Below, one piece after another: positions 45,303 through 53,292 of a stretch of DNA of 64,000 bases. A program made the translations under genes and the position numbers. Every line of letters begins with the position of its first letter. Position 1 is the first letter of the stretch. This DNA comes from Oceanobacillus limi (GTDB lineage: Bacteria > Bacillota > Bacilli > Bacillales > Amphibacillaceae): positions 125,729 through 189,728 of the forward strand of contig NZ_FOHE01000003.1 in assembly GCF_900111445.1 (NCBI RefSeq), given 5' to 3'. The notes under the pieces were generated by a model. The model made no database searches. It was given only the letters and a program-made list of their open reading frames with translations, and was not told where the DNA came from.

Positions 45303-47036
45303 ATGATAGAACTAACAATTATTCTTCTTCAACGTATTGGTCTATTGTTATTAATTGCATTTATGCTAACTCGAATTCCTCGTTTTCGATCGTTATTGGA
45401 TCGAGATATCACTGCAAAAACCGTAATTTATTACGCATTGGTGTTTGGGGTAATGGGTGCAATCGGTGCCCATGTAGGTGTAGTCATTCAAGGGGAAGAG
45501 CTCATGATGCAGCCATTGGTATTTCATCTTGAGGATGATGTTGTATTAATTGGGTTTAGTCTCGTCGTTGTTATGATTGCCGGATTGTTAGGGGGCGCAT
45601 TTGTCGGGTTAGGAGCAGGTATCGTAGCTGGGTTATATGCTGCTTTTCTAGGTGGTTCCGGTTGGCTGGCAAATGCCTTAATTAATCCACTTGCAGGGTT
45701 AATCACTGGTTGGACCGGCCAATTTTTCTCTGACGAACGCGTAATTGCTCCAAATAAGGCATTATTTATTGGGATTTTTCCGCCGGTATTATATATGGGC
45801 TTATTATTGATCGTTTTACCGAATCAAGAAACAGGTGTTGAGATTGTCAATACAATCGGAATTCCTTTAGTAATTACGGTATCGGTCGCATTAGCCATAT
45901 TTACCATGATGATTCGGGTTGCCCTTAATGAAACGGAGCGAGAAGCAGCACTCGAAACCAATCGAGCGCTATCGATAGCTGAAAAGACCTTGCCGATTTT
46001 ACGGGATGCGCCACTATCGGTTCATGCGTGTAAATTAGCGAATTTATTGTATGATGAATTGGATGTAGCGGCGATTTCAATTACAGATCGAGAAAGGGTT
46101 CTTTCTCATATTGGACTTGGTGACGACCACCATCAGGATGGAGAGCCGTTGAAAATGCGTTTGTCTCGAAAAGCGGTGGAGCACGGAGAAATTCAAATTG
46201 CTTATGAAAAAAAAGATATTCAATGTCGTCTACAATCCTGTCCACTACAAACAGCTATTATGGTACCGATTTTTCGTTCCGGAGAAGTGATCGGATTAAT
46301 TAACCTGTATTTTCGTCATTCTCAACAGATTCGTCAGGTTGAGATAGCGCTGGCAAAGGGGTTGGGTACCATCATAAGCAATCAGATTAATGGATTTGAG
46401 GCAGAACGGATGAAGGAGTTGCTTCAAGAAGCCGAATTGCGTAACCTACAGGCGCAAATCAACCCTCATTTTTTATTTAATACGTTTAATTTAATTCACT
46501 CCTTGTTACGTGTTCAGCCGGATAAGGCACGACATATTCTTGTACAGCTAAGTCAATATATGCGGGCAAATTTAAAAATTACGAGTGAATCGTTAATTAC
46601 ACTGCGACATGATTTGGACCATCTGTATGCCTATTTGGAAATTGTTCGGGCAAGGTTTCCGGATCAAATTGACATCCAGGTGGAGATAGAAAGCGGTTTG
46701 GATGAGGTGGAAATTCCACCCGCTACACTGCAACCATTAGTGGAAAATTGCATCCAACATGGCTTGAAAAGGATGGAAAAAGGAAAAATTCATATTCAAG
46801 TAGTCGAAAAAGGTGGCTCTGTTTATGTAGCGATCAAGGATAATGGCCGAGGGTTTGCTGATGGAGTTCTTCCATTACTTGGTAAGGAGCCATTACATTT
46901 TAATGAAGGAAATGGTACCGCGCTCTATAATATTAACCAACGATTGAAAGGATTAATGGGGAGTCAAAGTGAGTTGCACTTCGAAAATTTGGCAAAGGGA
47001 AGTGTGGTTTCATTCCATCTTCCCTACCAATCATGA
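45303..47036 (+). CDS. LytS-type sensor histidine kinase
   Basis: A 577-residue kinase. It has an N-terminal 5TM-5TMR_LYT membrane sensor (about 1-195), a GAF domain (about 220-350), then a His_kinase domain with phosphorylated His389 in INPHFLFNTFN and an ATPase domain with ENCIQHGLKRM (N box) and DNGRGF (G box). In B. subtilis LytS and E. coli BtsS the same architecture senses pyruvate. Here the gene is in one unit with a monocarboxylate symporter, so the signal is probably acetate, pyruvate or a relative (inference). The response regulator follows. Confidence 0.92.
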   Translation: MIELTIILLQRIGLLLLIAFMLTRIPRFRSLLDRDITAKTVIYYALVFGVMGAIGAHVGVVIQGEELMMQPLVFHLEDDVVLIGFSLVVVMIAGLLGGAFVGLGAGIVAGLYAAFLGGSGWLANALINPLAGLITGWTGQFFSDERVIAPNKALFIGIFPPVLYMGLLLIVLPNQETGVEIVNTIGIPLVITVSVALAIFTMMIRVALNETEREAALETNRALSIAEKTLPILRDAPLSVHACKLANLLYDELDVAAISITDRERVLSHIGLGDDHHQDGEPLKMRLSRKAVEHGEIQIAYEKKDIQCRLQSCPLQTAIMVPIFRSGEVIGLINLYFRHSQQIRQVEIALAKGLGTIISNQINGFEAERMKELLQEAELRNLQAQINPHFLFNTFNLIHSLLRVQPDKARHILVQLSQYMRANLKITSESLITLRHDLDHLYAYLEIVRARFPDQIDIQVEIESGLDEVEIPPATLQPLVENCIQHGLKRMEKGKIHIQVVEKGGSVYVAIKDNGRGFADGVLPLLGKEPLHFNEGNGTALYNINQRLKGLMGSQSELHFENLAKGSVVSFHLPYQS

Positions 47037-47098
47037 ATGGGACCTTAATGGAATAATATAGATGCATAACCATGTTCTCGAGTAGAGGAGTCCAGAAT

Positions 47099-47830
47099 AT
47101 GAAAATTAATGTGATGATTGCAGAAGATGAGCGAATTGCAAGGGAAGAATTAGCATTTCTTTTACAGCAGGAGGAAGACATTATTTTATGTCCAAGTGCA
47201 GAAAATGGGGAGCAGTTACTTTCCTTATACCAGGAATATCAACCGGATGTGATTTTTCTTGATATACATATGCCAGGCTTATCAGGTGTCGAGGCTGCGG
47301 AAACACTGCGTCATGATCAAGATGAAAAAAAACCACTGATTGTGTTTACGACTGCTTATGATTCCTATGGTGTACAGGCTTTTGATCTGCAAGCAACGGA
47401 TTATCTTCTCAAACCATTTGATCAAGAGCGACTTCAAGAAGCGATGAATCGGATTCGGGCTGGGTTAAATGCAAAAGAGCCAGCTCGCCCAAAAATTGAC
47501 AAGCTAATTTTAACGGTTGATGAAAAAATGGTCGTAGTTGATCCGAAACAAATTGGTTTTGCTGTACGAGAGGGAAGAGGGTTAAAGATATATACGTTAA
47601 AACAGGATGTATTGGAGACGAAAATGACCTTGAAGGAGTTAGAGGACAAGCTAATCGGGTATCCTTTTTATCGATCCCATCGTAGTTATTTAGTAAACAT
47701 GGATGCCATTCAAGAGATCAAGCCGTGGTTTAATGGCGCCTATAATCTTATTATTCAGGATACGGTTCAATCGGAGGTTCCCCTAAGTCGGACTTCTGCT
47801 AGGGGGCTTTTTGATGTATTGCAGGGGTGA
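47099..47830 (+). CDS. LytTR-family response regulator
   Basis: A 243-residue regulator. The receiver domain has the acidic pocket AEDE (8-11), phosphorylated Asp55 in DVIFLDIHMPG, Thr in FTTAYD and Lys in LLKPFD. Residues 140-243 are a LytTR DNA-binding domain (FYRSHRSYLVNMDAIQEIKP). ATG 47099 has AGAGGAG; the frame opens nine codons earlier without a site. It probably controls one or both of the flanking symporter units. Confidence 0.92.
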   Translation: MKINVMIAEDERIAREELAFLLQQEEDIILCPSAENGEQLLSLYQEYQPDVIFLDIHMPGLSGVEAAETLRHDQDEKKPLIVFTTAYDSYGVQAFDLQATDYLLKPFDQERLQEAMNRIRAGLNAKEPARPKIDKLILTVDEKMVVVDPKQIGFAVREGRGLKIYTLKQDVLETKMTLKELEDKLIGYPFYRSHRSYLVNMDAIQEIKPWFNGAYNLIIQDTVQSEVPLSRTSARGLFDVLQG

Positions 47831-47879
47831 TGGAGGTTTGTTCGCGGGACAATGCGCTTTCGTCCTGGTTAATGAGGGA

Positions 47880-48045
47880 AGACGGGGGACGTGGGACAGT
47901 GAACCTGGGACGGTGGAATGGGATGGCAAACCCGGGACGGTGGGACAGCAAATCAGGGACAGCAGAATGGGACGGCAAACCTGTCCCTCTGTCCCAGGAC
48001 GGCAAACCTGGGACAACAAACCTGTCCCCCTGTCCCGGGGATGTC
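47880..48045 (+). repeat. Palindromic repeat, family C, degenerate tandem array
   Basis: A G-rich stretch with at least six variants of GGGAC-N3-GNNAACCTGGGAC and GGGACGGCAAACCTGTCCC, ending in a full unit at 48008-48038. Units are irregular in length, so this is not a CRISPR. Its base composition is far richer in G and C than the flanks. Confidence 0.75.
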
Positions 48046-48128
48046 ATTTAGGCGTGGATTTTTGCATTTTAAACATGCTGTGTGACATTTCGCACAGAAT
48101 TGATAATTGAATAGTTTGAATTTTATAT

Positions 48129-48161
48129 ACTGGATATAGGATGTTTATCCAGTATTTTTTT
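48129..48161 (+). terminator. Terminator after the LytS/LytT unit
   Basis: ACTGGATA / TATCCAGT stem with a nine-base loop, followed by ATTTTTTT. Confidence 0.78.
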
Positions 48162-48171
48162 ACGTTCTAAA

Positions 48172-48185
48172 TGTAAGCGTTTTCT
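48172..48185 (+). promoter_or_regulatory. Probable cre site before the second symporter unit
   Basis: TGTAAGCGTTTTCT matches the CcpA consensus TGWNANCGNTNWCA at all but the last base. It lies 82 bases before the DUF4212 gene start. Confidence 0.6.
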
Positions 48186-48266
48186 CGGAGGTGGTAATAG
48201 GAGGCTTAATAGGAGTGATGGAATTGTTAGATAGTAAGATCAATCATTTTTAAAGGAGGTTTTTGG

Positions 48267-48569
48267 ATGGAAAAATCAGATGCTAATAAAATGCTTGATG
48301 ATAAGCAGGAACGATACTGGAAGAAAAATGTACGGTTAATAAGTAGTCTATTAGCAATTTGGGCCATCGTTGGTTTTGGTGGAGGAATTCTTTTTGCAGA
48401 GCCGTTAAGTAACGTTTCATTCTTCGGGGTATCGGTTTCGTATTGGATTGCCCAACAAGGCGCAATTCTTGTGTTCATTCTATTAATTTTAACCTATGCG
48501 GTTCGGATGGATAAGTTAGATAAGGAATATTTGGAAGAAACGAAGAAAGAGGATAAGAAAACAGGGTAA
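48267..48569 (+). CDS. DUF4212 sodium/substrate symporter small subunit
   Basis: A 100-residue protein with two membrane segments (about 25-45 and 62-82). Between them FGVSVSYWIAQQGAILVFI is the DUF4212 signature. This family is found directly before VC_2705-type symporters and is regarded as their small subunit. AAAGGAGG precedes the ATG. The symporter follows 14 bp later. Confidence 0.87.
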   Translation: MEKSDANKMLDDKQERYWKKNVRLISSLLAIWAIVGFGGGILFAEPLSNVSFFGVSVSYWIAQQGAILVFILLILTYAVRMDKLDKEYLEETKKEDKKTG

Positions 48570-48583
48570 GGGAGGGATCAATT

Positions 48584-50287
48584 GTGAGTGTAGAAGCAAT
48601 TACAATTACATTAGTTATTATAACGTTTGCCATCTATACAGGAATCGGCTGGTGGTCACGCGTACGGGATACATCGAATTTTTATGTCGCAGGGCAAAAT
48701 GTGCCAACGGTTGCGAATGGTGCGGCGATTGCTGCTGACTGGATGTCTGCTGCCTCATTTATTTCGATGGCAGGTCTAGTTGCCTTCTTGGGATATGATG
48801 GAACGATTTATTTAATGGGGTGGACTGGTGGTTATGTACTATTAGCTCTGTTATTAGCACCATATTTACGTAAATTTGGAAAATTTACCGTACCTGATTT
48901 TATTGGGGATCGCTTTTATTCAAGTAATGCCCGTGCTGTTGCCGCTATTGCCACGATATTTATCTCTCTAACGTATATATCTGGGCAAATGCGCGGGGTA
49001 GGAATTGTCTTTAGCCGTTATTTGCAGGTTGATATTATTGTTGGTGTCTTAATTGGAATGGCTATTGTCGGTTTCTTTGCATTACTAGGTGGAATGAAGG
49101 GTGTTACATGGACACAAGCCATTCAGTATTTTGTTATTATCATTGCTTTTCTAATTCCTGCATTTGCGATCTCCTATCAGTTAACCGGAAATCCAGTTCC
49201 ACAGCTGGCACTTACTGGTAGTGATATTGTCGATCGGCTTGGTCAAATTCAAGTGGATCTCGGTATGACGGAATATATGGCACCATTTACAGACCTATCT
49301 TTGTTAAATGTCTTTATGATTACGTTGGCCTTAATGGCAGGAACAGCAGGCTTGCCACATGTTATCGTCCGTTTTTACACGGTGAAAAGTGTTCGTGCGG
49401 CGAGATGGTCTGCAGTTTGGGCAATTGTGTTTATTGCATTGCTTTATTTAACAGCTCCAGCAGTCGGGGCTTTTGCAAAATATAACCTCATTGATAGCAT
49501 TGCCAATAAGCCAATTGAAGAAGTAGAAAACATTAGTTGGGTGGAAAAATGGGAAACGACCGGTTTACTCCAATTTGATGATAAAAATGGAGATGGAATG
49601 GTTAACTTTACTGGCGGCGAGGATAACGAGGTTGTTATTGATGGAGATATTATCGTTCTTTCCACACCAGAAGTGGCGAATCTAGCACCATTTATTATTG
49701 CTTTAGTAGCTGCTGGGGGATTAGCAGCTGCACTTTCCACAGCTTCTGGCTTATTAATCACCATGACAAGTGCCGTATCGCATGATATCTACTATCGGAT
49801 TTTTAATAAAGAAGCTTCGGAGAAACAACGGCTACGAGTTGGCCGAATTACCTTGCTTGTTGCTTTGTTAATTGCTGCCTATGTTGGTATTAACCCTCCA
49901 GGCTTCGCTGGTGAAGTGGTTGCTTTGGCGTTTGGATTAGGTGCCGCAAGTTTATTCCCGGTAATCTTACTCGGTATTTTTGATAAACGGATGAATAAAG
50001 AGGGGGCCATTGCTGGTATCTTAACTGGTCTAATCTTCACGCTAGCGATGATTGGTATGATTCTATCACAATCCATCTTTGGTACGGATGAGGCAATCAT
50101 TGATAGCTTCTTCGGTATTAATGCCCAAGGGGTTGGGGTTGTAGGTATGGTGTTAAACTTTATCGTTAGCTTCATCGTATCCCGTAATACCGCAGCACCA
50201 CCAGTTGAAATTCAGCAGTTAATTGAGGAAGTCAGGGCACCAGAAGTGGACGATGATAGTGAGATTGCTGCTGGAAAAGAAGAATAA
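48584..50287 (+). CDS. Sodium:solute symporter, VC_2705 type
   Basis: A 567-residue SSS transporter with about 13 membrane segments, including FYVAGQNVPTVANGAAIAAD and AGTAGLPHVIVRFYTVKSV. A hydrophilic insert near residues 310-365 holds DDKNGDGMVNF, an EF-hand-like DxNxDG calcium loop found in this subfamily, probably outside the cell. The substrate is likely acetate or another short carboxylate, from the subfamily and from the neighbouring ActP-like gene. The start is GTG 48584 with GGGAGGG upstream. Confidence 0.86.
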   Translation: MSVEAITITLVIITFAIYTGIGWWSRVRDTSNFYVAGQNVPTVANGAAIAADWMSAASFISMAGLVAFLGYDGTIYLMGWTGGYVLLALLLAPYLRKFGKFTVPDFIGDRFYSSNARAVAAIATIFISLTYISGQMRGVGIVFSRYLQVDIIVGVLIGMAIVGFFALLGGMKGVTWTQAIQYFVIIIAFLIPAFAISYQLTGNPVPQLALTGSDIVDRLGQIQVDLGMTEYMAPFTDLSLLNVFMITLALMAGTAGLPHVIVRFYTVKSVRAARWSAVWAIVFIALLYLTAPAVGAFAKYNLIDSIANKPIEEVENISWVEKWETTGLLQFDDKNGDGMVNFTGGEDNEVVIDGDIIVLSTPEVANLAPFIIALVAAGGLAAALSTASGLLITMTSAVSHDIYYRIFNKEASEKQRLRVGRITLLVALLIAAYVGINPPGFAGEVVALAFGLGAASLFPVILLGIFDKRMNKEGAIAGILTGLIFTLAMIGMILSQSIFGTDEAIIDSFFGINAQGVGVVGMVLNFIVSFIVSRNTAAPPVEIQQLIEEVRAPEVDDDSEIAAGKEE

Positions 50288-50409
50288 TAGCTACTAGAAT
50301 GGAACGTTACGTCTTAAGGGAGTAGAAGCATGAGTAGTAGTATAAGGGCATGCGCCAGAAAGTTTGGCTTGGCGTATGCCACGTTTTTAGAAGGAAAGGG
50401 GGCAAAAAC

Positions 50410-50874
50410 ATGATATGGACCATTCTTTTAGCTAGTTCGGTTGCTTTATTTTACATTTTTCATCCGTGGGTGAATTTGAAAACCTTCCAGAAGGTAATTG
50501 GTATTACGCTGTTTTTGGAGTTATTTTATCTTGTTGGGCATTATTTGATGAGTTGGCCGTTTCCGACACCGATTGTACTGGGGCAATTATTTGTTGTTTC
50601 CGGCTTAGGAGTAGCGTTGGGAATATTTTTTTCACGACTTTGGCCACTACCAACTCATAAAGGATTTGAACGTATTTTTCGCACGTTTTTGATCGTGGTA
50701 CCATCCTTGGGATTAGGAATGGGGCTTCAAGTTCTCCTACAAGGAGCTCAAGCAACCCAAGCTATTTATTTAATCTTTGCACTTGCGGCTTGGATCGGCT
50801 CGGGTCATTTTGTTCGGGAGGATACGGAAGTAAATAGAGAGGTAGGTGCTGAAGCTCAGGTAAGTGGGGGATAG
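50410..50874 (+). CDS. Small multi-pass membrane protein of unknown function
   Basis: A 154-residue protein with about five hydrophobic segments and a short acidic tail. No family is recognised. ATG 50410 is chosen because AAGGAAAGGGGG lies before it; the same frame opens at 50350 over a stretch with no site. It lies 122 bp after the VC_2705-type symporter, in the same direction, and may be an accessory of it. Confidence 0.65.
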   Translation: MIWTILLASSVALFYIFHPWVNLKTFQKVIGITLFLELFYLVGHYLMSWPFPTPIVLGQLFVVSGLGVALGIFFSRLWPLPTHKGFERIFRTFLIVVPSLGLGMGLQVLLQGAQATQAIYLIFALAAWIGSGHFVREDTEVNREVGAEAQVSGG

Positions 50875-50984
50875 TAAGAAAACGAGCTCATATTTTTATT
50901 TAACTATTTATCTATTACTTATTTTATTGTAAACTATTATTCAGATATTCAATATGTATTGTATATGAATAAATTTTGAATTGA

Positions 50985-51071
50985 ATCAGAAAAAGGCAAA
51001 CCTATCGAAAGGTAGCGACGCAAAGCTTTAGGGGCTAAAAATCTACGGATCCTGCCAGCCAGCTACCGGTT
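50985..51071 (+). ncRNA. Cyclic di-GMP-I (GEMM) riboswitch
   Basis: Conserved blocks in order: AAAAGGCAAACC, CGAAAGGTAG (GAAA tetraloop), GACGCAAAGC, GGGGCTAAAA, then GCCAGCCAGCTACCGG closing the second stem. This is the GEMM-I pattern. A terminator follows at 51081, so ligand should change transcription of the gene at 51204. Whether c-di-GMP or another cyclic dinucleotide is bound cannot be told by eye. Confidence 0.88.
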
Positions 51072-51080
51072 TTTTGGAGA

Positions 51081-51108
51081 GACTAATCGGCTTCGGTTAG
51101 TCTTTTTT
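51081..51108 (+). terminator. Riboswitch-linked terminator
   Basis: GACTAATCG / CGGTTAGTC stem with a four-base loop, followed by TTTTTT, ten bases after the aptamer. Confidence 0.88.
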
Positions 51109-51203
51109 ATTTACCCTATAGATTGCTGACAGTACCCCACTGCTTGAAAGTTCACTTTTATATTACATATTGTTCATCTCATTACATCTAGGAGGATTCA
51201 TAA

Positions 51204-51791
51204 ATGTTAAATTTAAATGAAAAGGATGCTGTTTTATCCGAGATTAATCATTATAAAAAAGTGGTGGATAAGTATACCGCTCTGAGTAACCAGCTTACTC
51301 GTTTTTATAAAAAACCTATGGCAGGGTTTTCGATTCAACTACGAGTGTTTATTATTGGTATTTTATTTCTTTCGATGTTAGGTGGTTTATCAGCAGGTGC
51401 GGGTGATGACATAGGAACCATATTTCTACTTATAGTAGGGTTATTTTTACTCTTTTTTGTTTGGCCTTCTGTTGCCGTTCGAAATAAAGTAAGCAAAAAT
51501 CAACATACGATTAATCAGTTGAAAGCGGAAATGAAGGAAATCGAAGAACGTATTCATCCTGAATACATACCTCTTGTTTATATCAACAGGAGTGCTTTAT
51601 TAAAGTTAGAAGAGTATTTCGTTAATAAAAGAGCTGATACACTAAAAGAAGCGTTGAATCTTTTTGAACAGGAAAAACAATTGTCTGCGCAAATGAATCA
51701 GTTGAATGAAATTAAACAGATTCAAGAACAGACCTATCAGAGAACAAATGAAGCAGTAGTACTAGGTTGGGCTAACATGTTTAGAAGGTAA
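51204..51791 (+). CDS. c-di-GMP-regulated membrane protein with coiled coil
   Basis: A 195-residue protein of unknown family. A charged helical N-terminus is followed by two membrane segments (about 46-65 and 70-92), then a long Glu/Lys/Gln-rich helix region (about 98-185) likely to form a coiled coil. Both ends would be cytoplasmic. It is the first gene behind the GEMM riboswitch, so it is likely part of the sessile/motile switch (inference). AGGAGG precedes the ATG. The lipoprotein gene follows after 80 bp. Confidence 0.72.
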   Translation: MLNLNEKDAVLSEINHYKKVVDKYTALSNQLTRFYKKPMAGFSIQLRVFIIGILFLSMLGGLSAGAGDDIGTIFLLIVGLFLLFFVWPSVAVRNKVSKNQHTINQLKAEMKEIEERIHPEYIPLVYINRSALLKLEEYFVNKRADTLKEALNLFEQEKQLSAQMNQLNEIKQIQEQTYQRTNEAVVLGWANMFRR

Positions 51792-51871
51792 CTCCCAAGG
51801 GGGTTATCTTTTTCACTTTAGAGAATGATAGTTGCTTTAAGAGAAATTTTAGCGAGGAGAGAAATTGGCCG

Positions 51872-52927
51872 ATGAGAAGGAATCGTATTATACCGTTTAT
51901 GGTTATCATGGCAACTCTATTAATTAGTAGCGCATGTTCAACCGAATCAAGTAATGGTAAATTGCAAGAGGATGAAAATAGTATAGAAAATGAAGCTACA
52001 AATGTTTCTACTTCTGATAAATCCGATCAGAGCCAAAAGGATGTTGTGGACACGGAGGTTAAACAAACCGTTCTAGCAAATCATAGTGGTAATATTAATG
52101 CTGGTGGTAAATATATTATTTTCGATGAGTGGGTATATTTTGCGAACATACTAGATGAAGAGCATCTATATAAGATGAGGCAGGATGGTACGAAGGCGGA
52201 AAAACTAACCGATCACCCTGTTAAAAATCTTCATATTTTTGGAGAATGGTTGTATTATGTACAAGTTGATCATTCAGATGGGCAGCCATTTCACCAATCG
52301 TTGAATAAGGTCAAAATGGATGGTAGTGATGAAACGATAGTTTTGGATGAGCCAGTTGGCGCCGTTTATGGAACGGATGAAGACTTGCTATTTATTAAAG
52401 ATGACTATGTGCACAGACTTCAGGTTGAAAACGGTAAAGTAACCAAGCTTCCTTATGCTGCATTACAAATGGTTGCATCGGATGATCTTGTTGTGTACTA
52501 CAATCATCAAGGCTACTTTTTAGGAGATCTTCAAGGTTCAGAGGCAGAACCGTTATTTACAGAGAACTATGGTGAATTTATTTTGGATGGCACGTATCTT
52601 TTTTATACAGTGATGGATGGTGATTCTGGTTTACATCGCTATTCTCTAGAGGATAGGGAAGAAGTTACTATCGTATCGGAAAAGGTAGATTATTTTAATG
52701 TAAACAATGGTCAGGTTTATTACTCTTCGGCGCAGTCTGAGGTTGAAAGAAAAATCTATAGTGTTGATATAGATGGTGAACAGAAGGAAGTTTTAAATAC
52801 AGTGCTTCATTCCATCCATTTGACTGATGAATATGTTATAGGGGATTATTTTCGTCAAGGATATGGGGGATATATTTTTGTGAATATGGAAACGGGTGAA
52901 GTGGAAGAGGTAACTCCAGAAGAGTAG
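51872..52927 (+). CDS. Lipoprotein with DUF5050-like beta-propeller
   Basis: A 351-residue lipoprotein. The signal peptide ends in LISSAC (Cys about 22), followed by a Ser/Glu/Asp-rich linker to residue 65. The rest contains repeated YIIFDEWVYFAN, HIFGEWLYYV, DGTYLFYTV and NNGQVYYSS blades, as in DUF5050 propellers that sense or bind at the cell surface. It could be read from the riboswitch transcript. AGGAGAG precedes the ATG. The function is unknown. Confidence 0.75.
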   Translation: MRRNRIIPFMVIMATLLISSACSTESSNGKLQEDENSIENEATNVSTSDKSDQSQKDVVDTEVKQTVLANHSGNINAGGKYIIFDEWVYFANILDEEHLYKMRQDGTKAEKLTDHPVKNLHIFGEWLYYVQVDHSDGQPFHQSLNKVKMDGSDETIVLDEPVGAVYGTDEDLLFIKDDYVHRLQVENGKVTKLPYAALQMVASDDLVVYYNHQGYFLGDLQGSEAEPLFTENYGEFILDGTYLFYTVMDGDSGLHRYSLEDREEVTIVSEKVDYFNVNNGQVYYSSAQSEVERKIYSVDIDGEQKEVLNTVLHSIHLTDEYVIGDYFRQGYGGYIFVNMETGEVEEVTPEE

Positions 52928-53218
52928 GGAAAGTGCTTGATAAATTTCCTTTATCGCAGCTGGTAATATGTGATCATGAAGATATTACTATTAAAATGGA
53001 AAGATGAAAAACCGTACTCCTGAACGCAGGGTGCGGTTTTTGTAATGGAAAAATTGGTGTATTTATTAGGTGTTACAGTTACTCCTTGTTCTTGATAGCT
53101 ACATCTAAACGCGAGTGTTGAGCTATTGCCCTAACATCGTTAAATGGAGAACATATTTCTTTCGTCCGTATCCATGAAAATTATAGTATATAAGAACCAT
53201 GTTACTGATTTTTTCCTT
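52928..53218. other. Intergenic region with one terminator
   Basis: Holds the terminator at 53006-53041; nothing else is recognised before the palindrome at 53219. Confidence 0.4.
53006..53041 (+). terminator. Terminator after the first lipoprotein gene
   Basis: AAAACCG...CGGTTTTT stem with internal CTCCTG/CAGGGT pairing, ending in a T-run. Confidence 0.78.
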
Positions 53219-53256
53219 GGTTATTATGGCTCATGACATAATAACCCTACTATAAT
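53219..53256 (+). promoter_or_regulatory. Palindromic operator and -10 box before the second lipoprotein gene
   Basis: GGTTATTATG (53219-53228) and CATAATAACC (53237-53246) are perfect 10-bp inverted arms around an eight-base centre. A TATAAT box follows at 53251-53256. The palindrome covers the -35 region, as expected for a repressor or activator site. The protein that binds is unknown. Confidence 0.62.
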
Positions 53257-53292
53257 AGTATGTACGTTGACAATTAAATAAGGAGAGATGAA

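Noticed and set aside
47880-48045. Possible CRISPR array
   Set aside because: Repeat units vary in length and sequence, there are no unique spacers of even size and no cas genes nearby.
47811-48110. Two plus-strand frames (99 and 74 codons) over the G-rich stretch
   Set aside because: They are produced by the repetitive family C units and overlap each other and the end of the response regulator; no ribosome site or family match.
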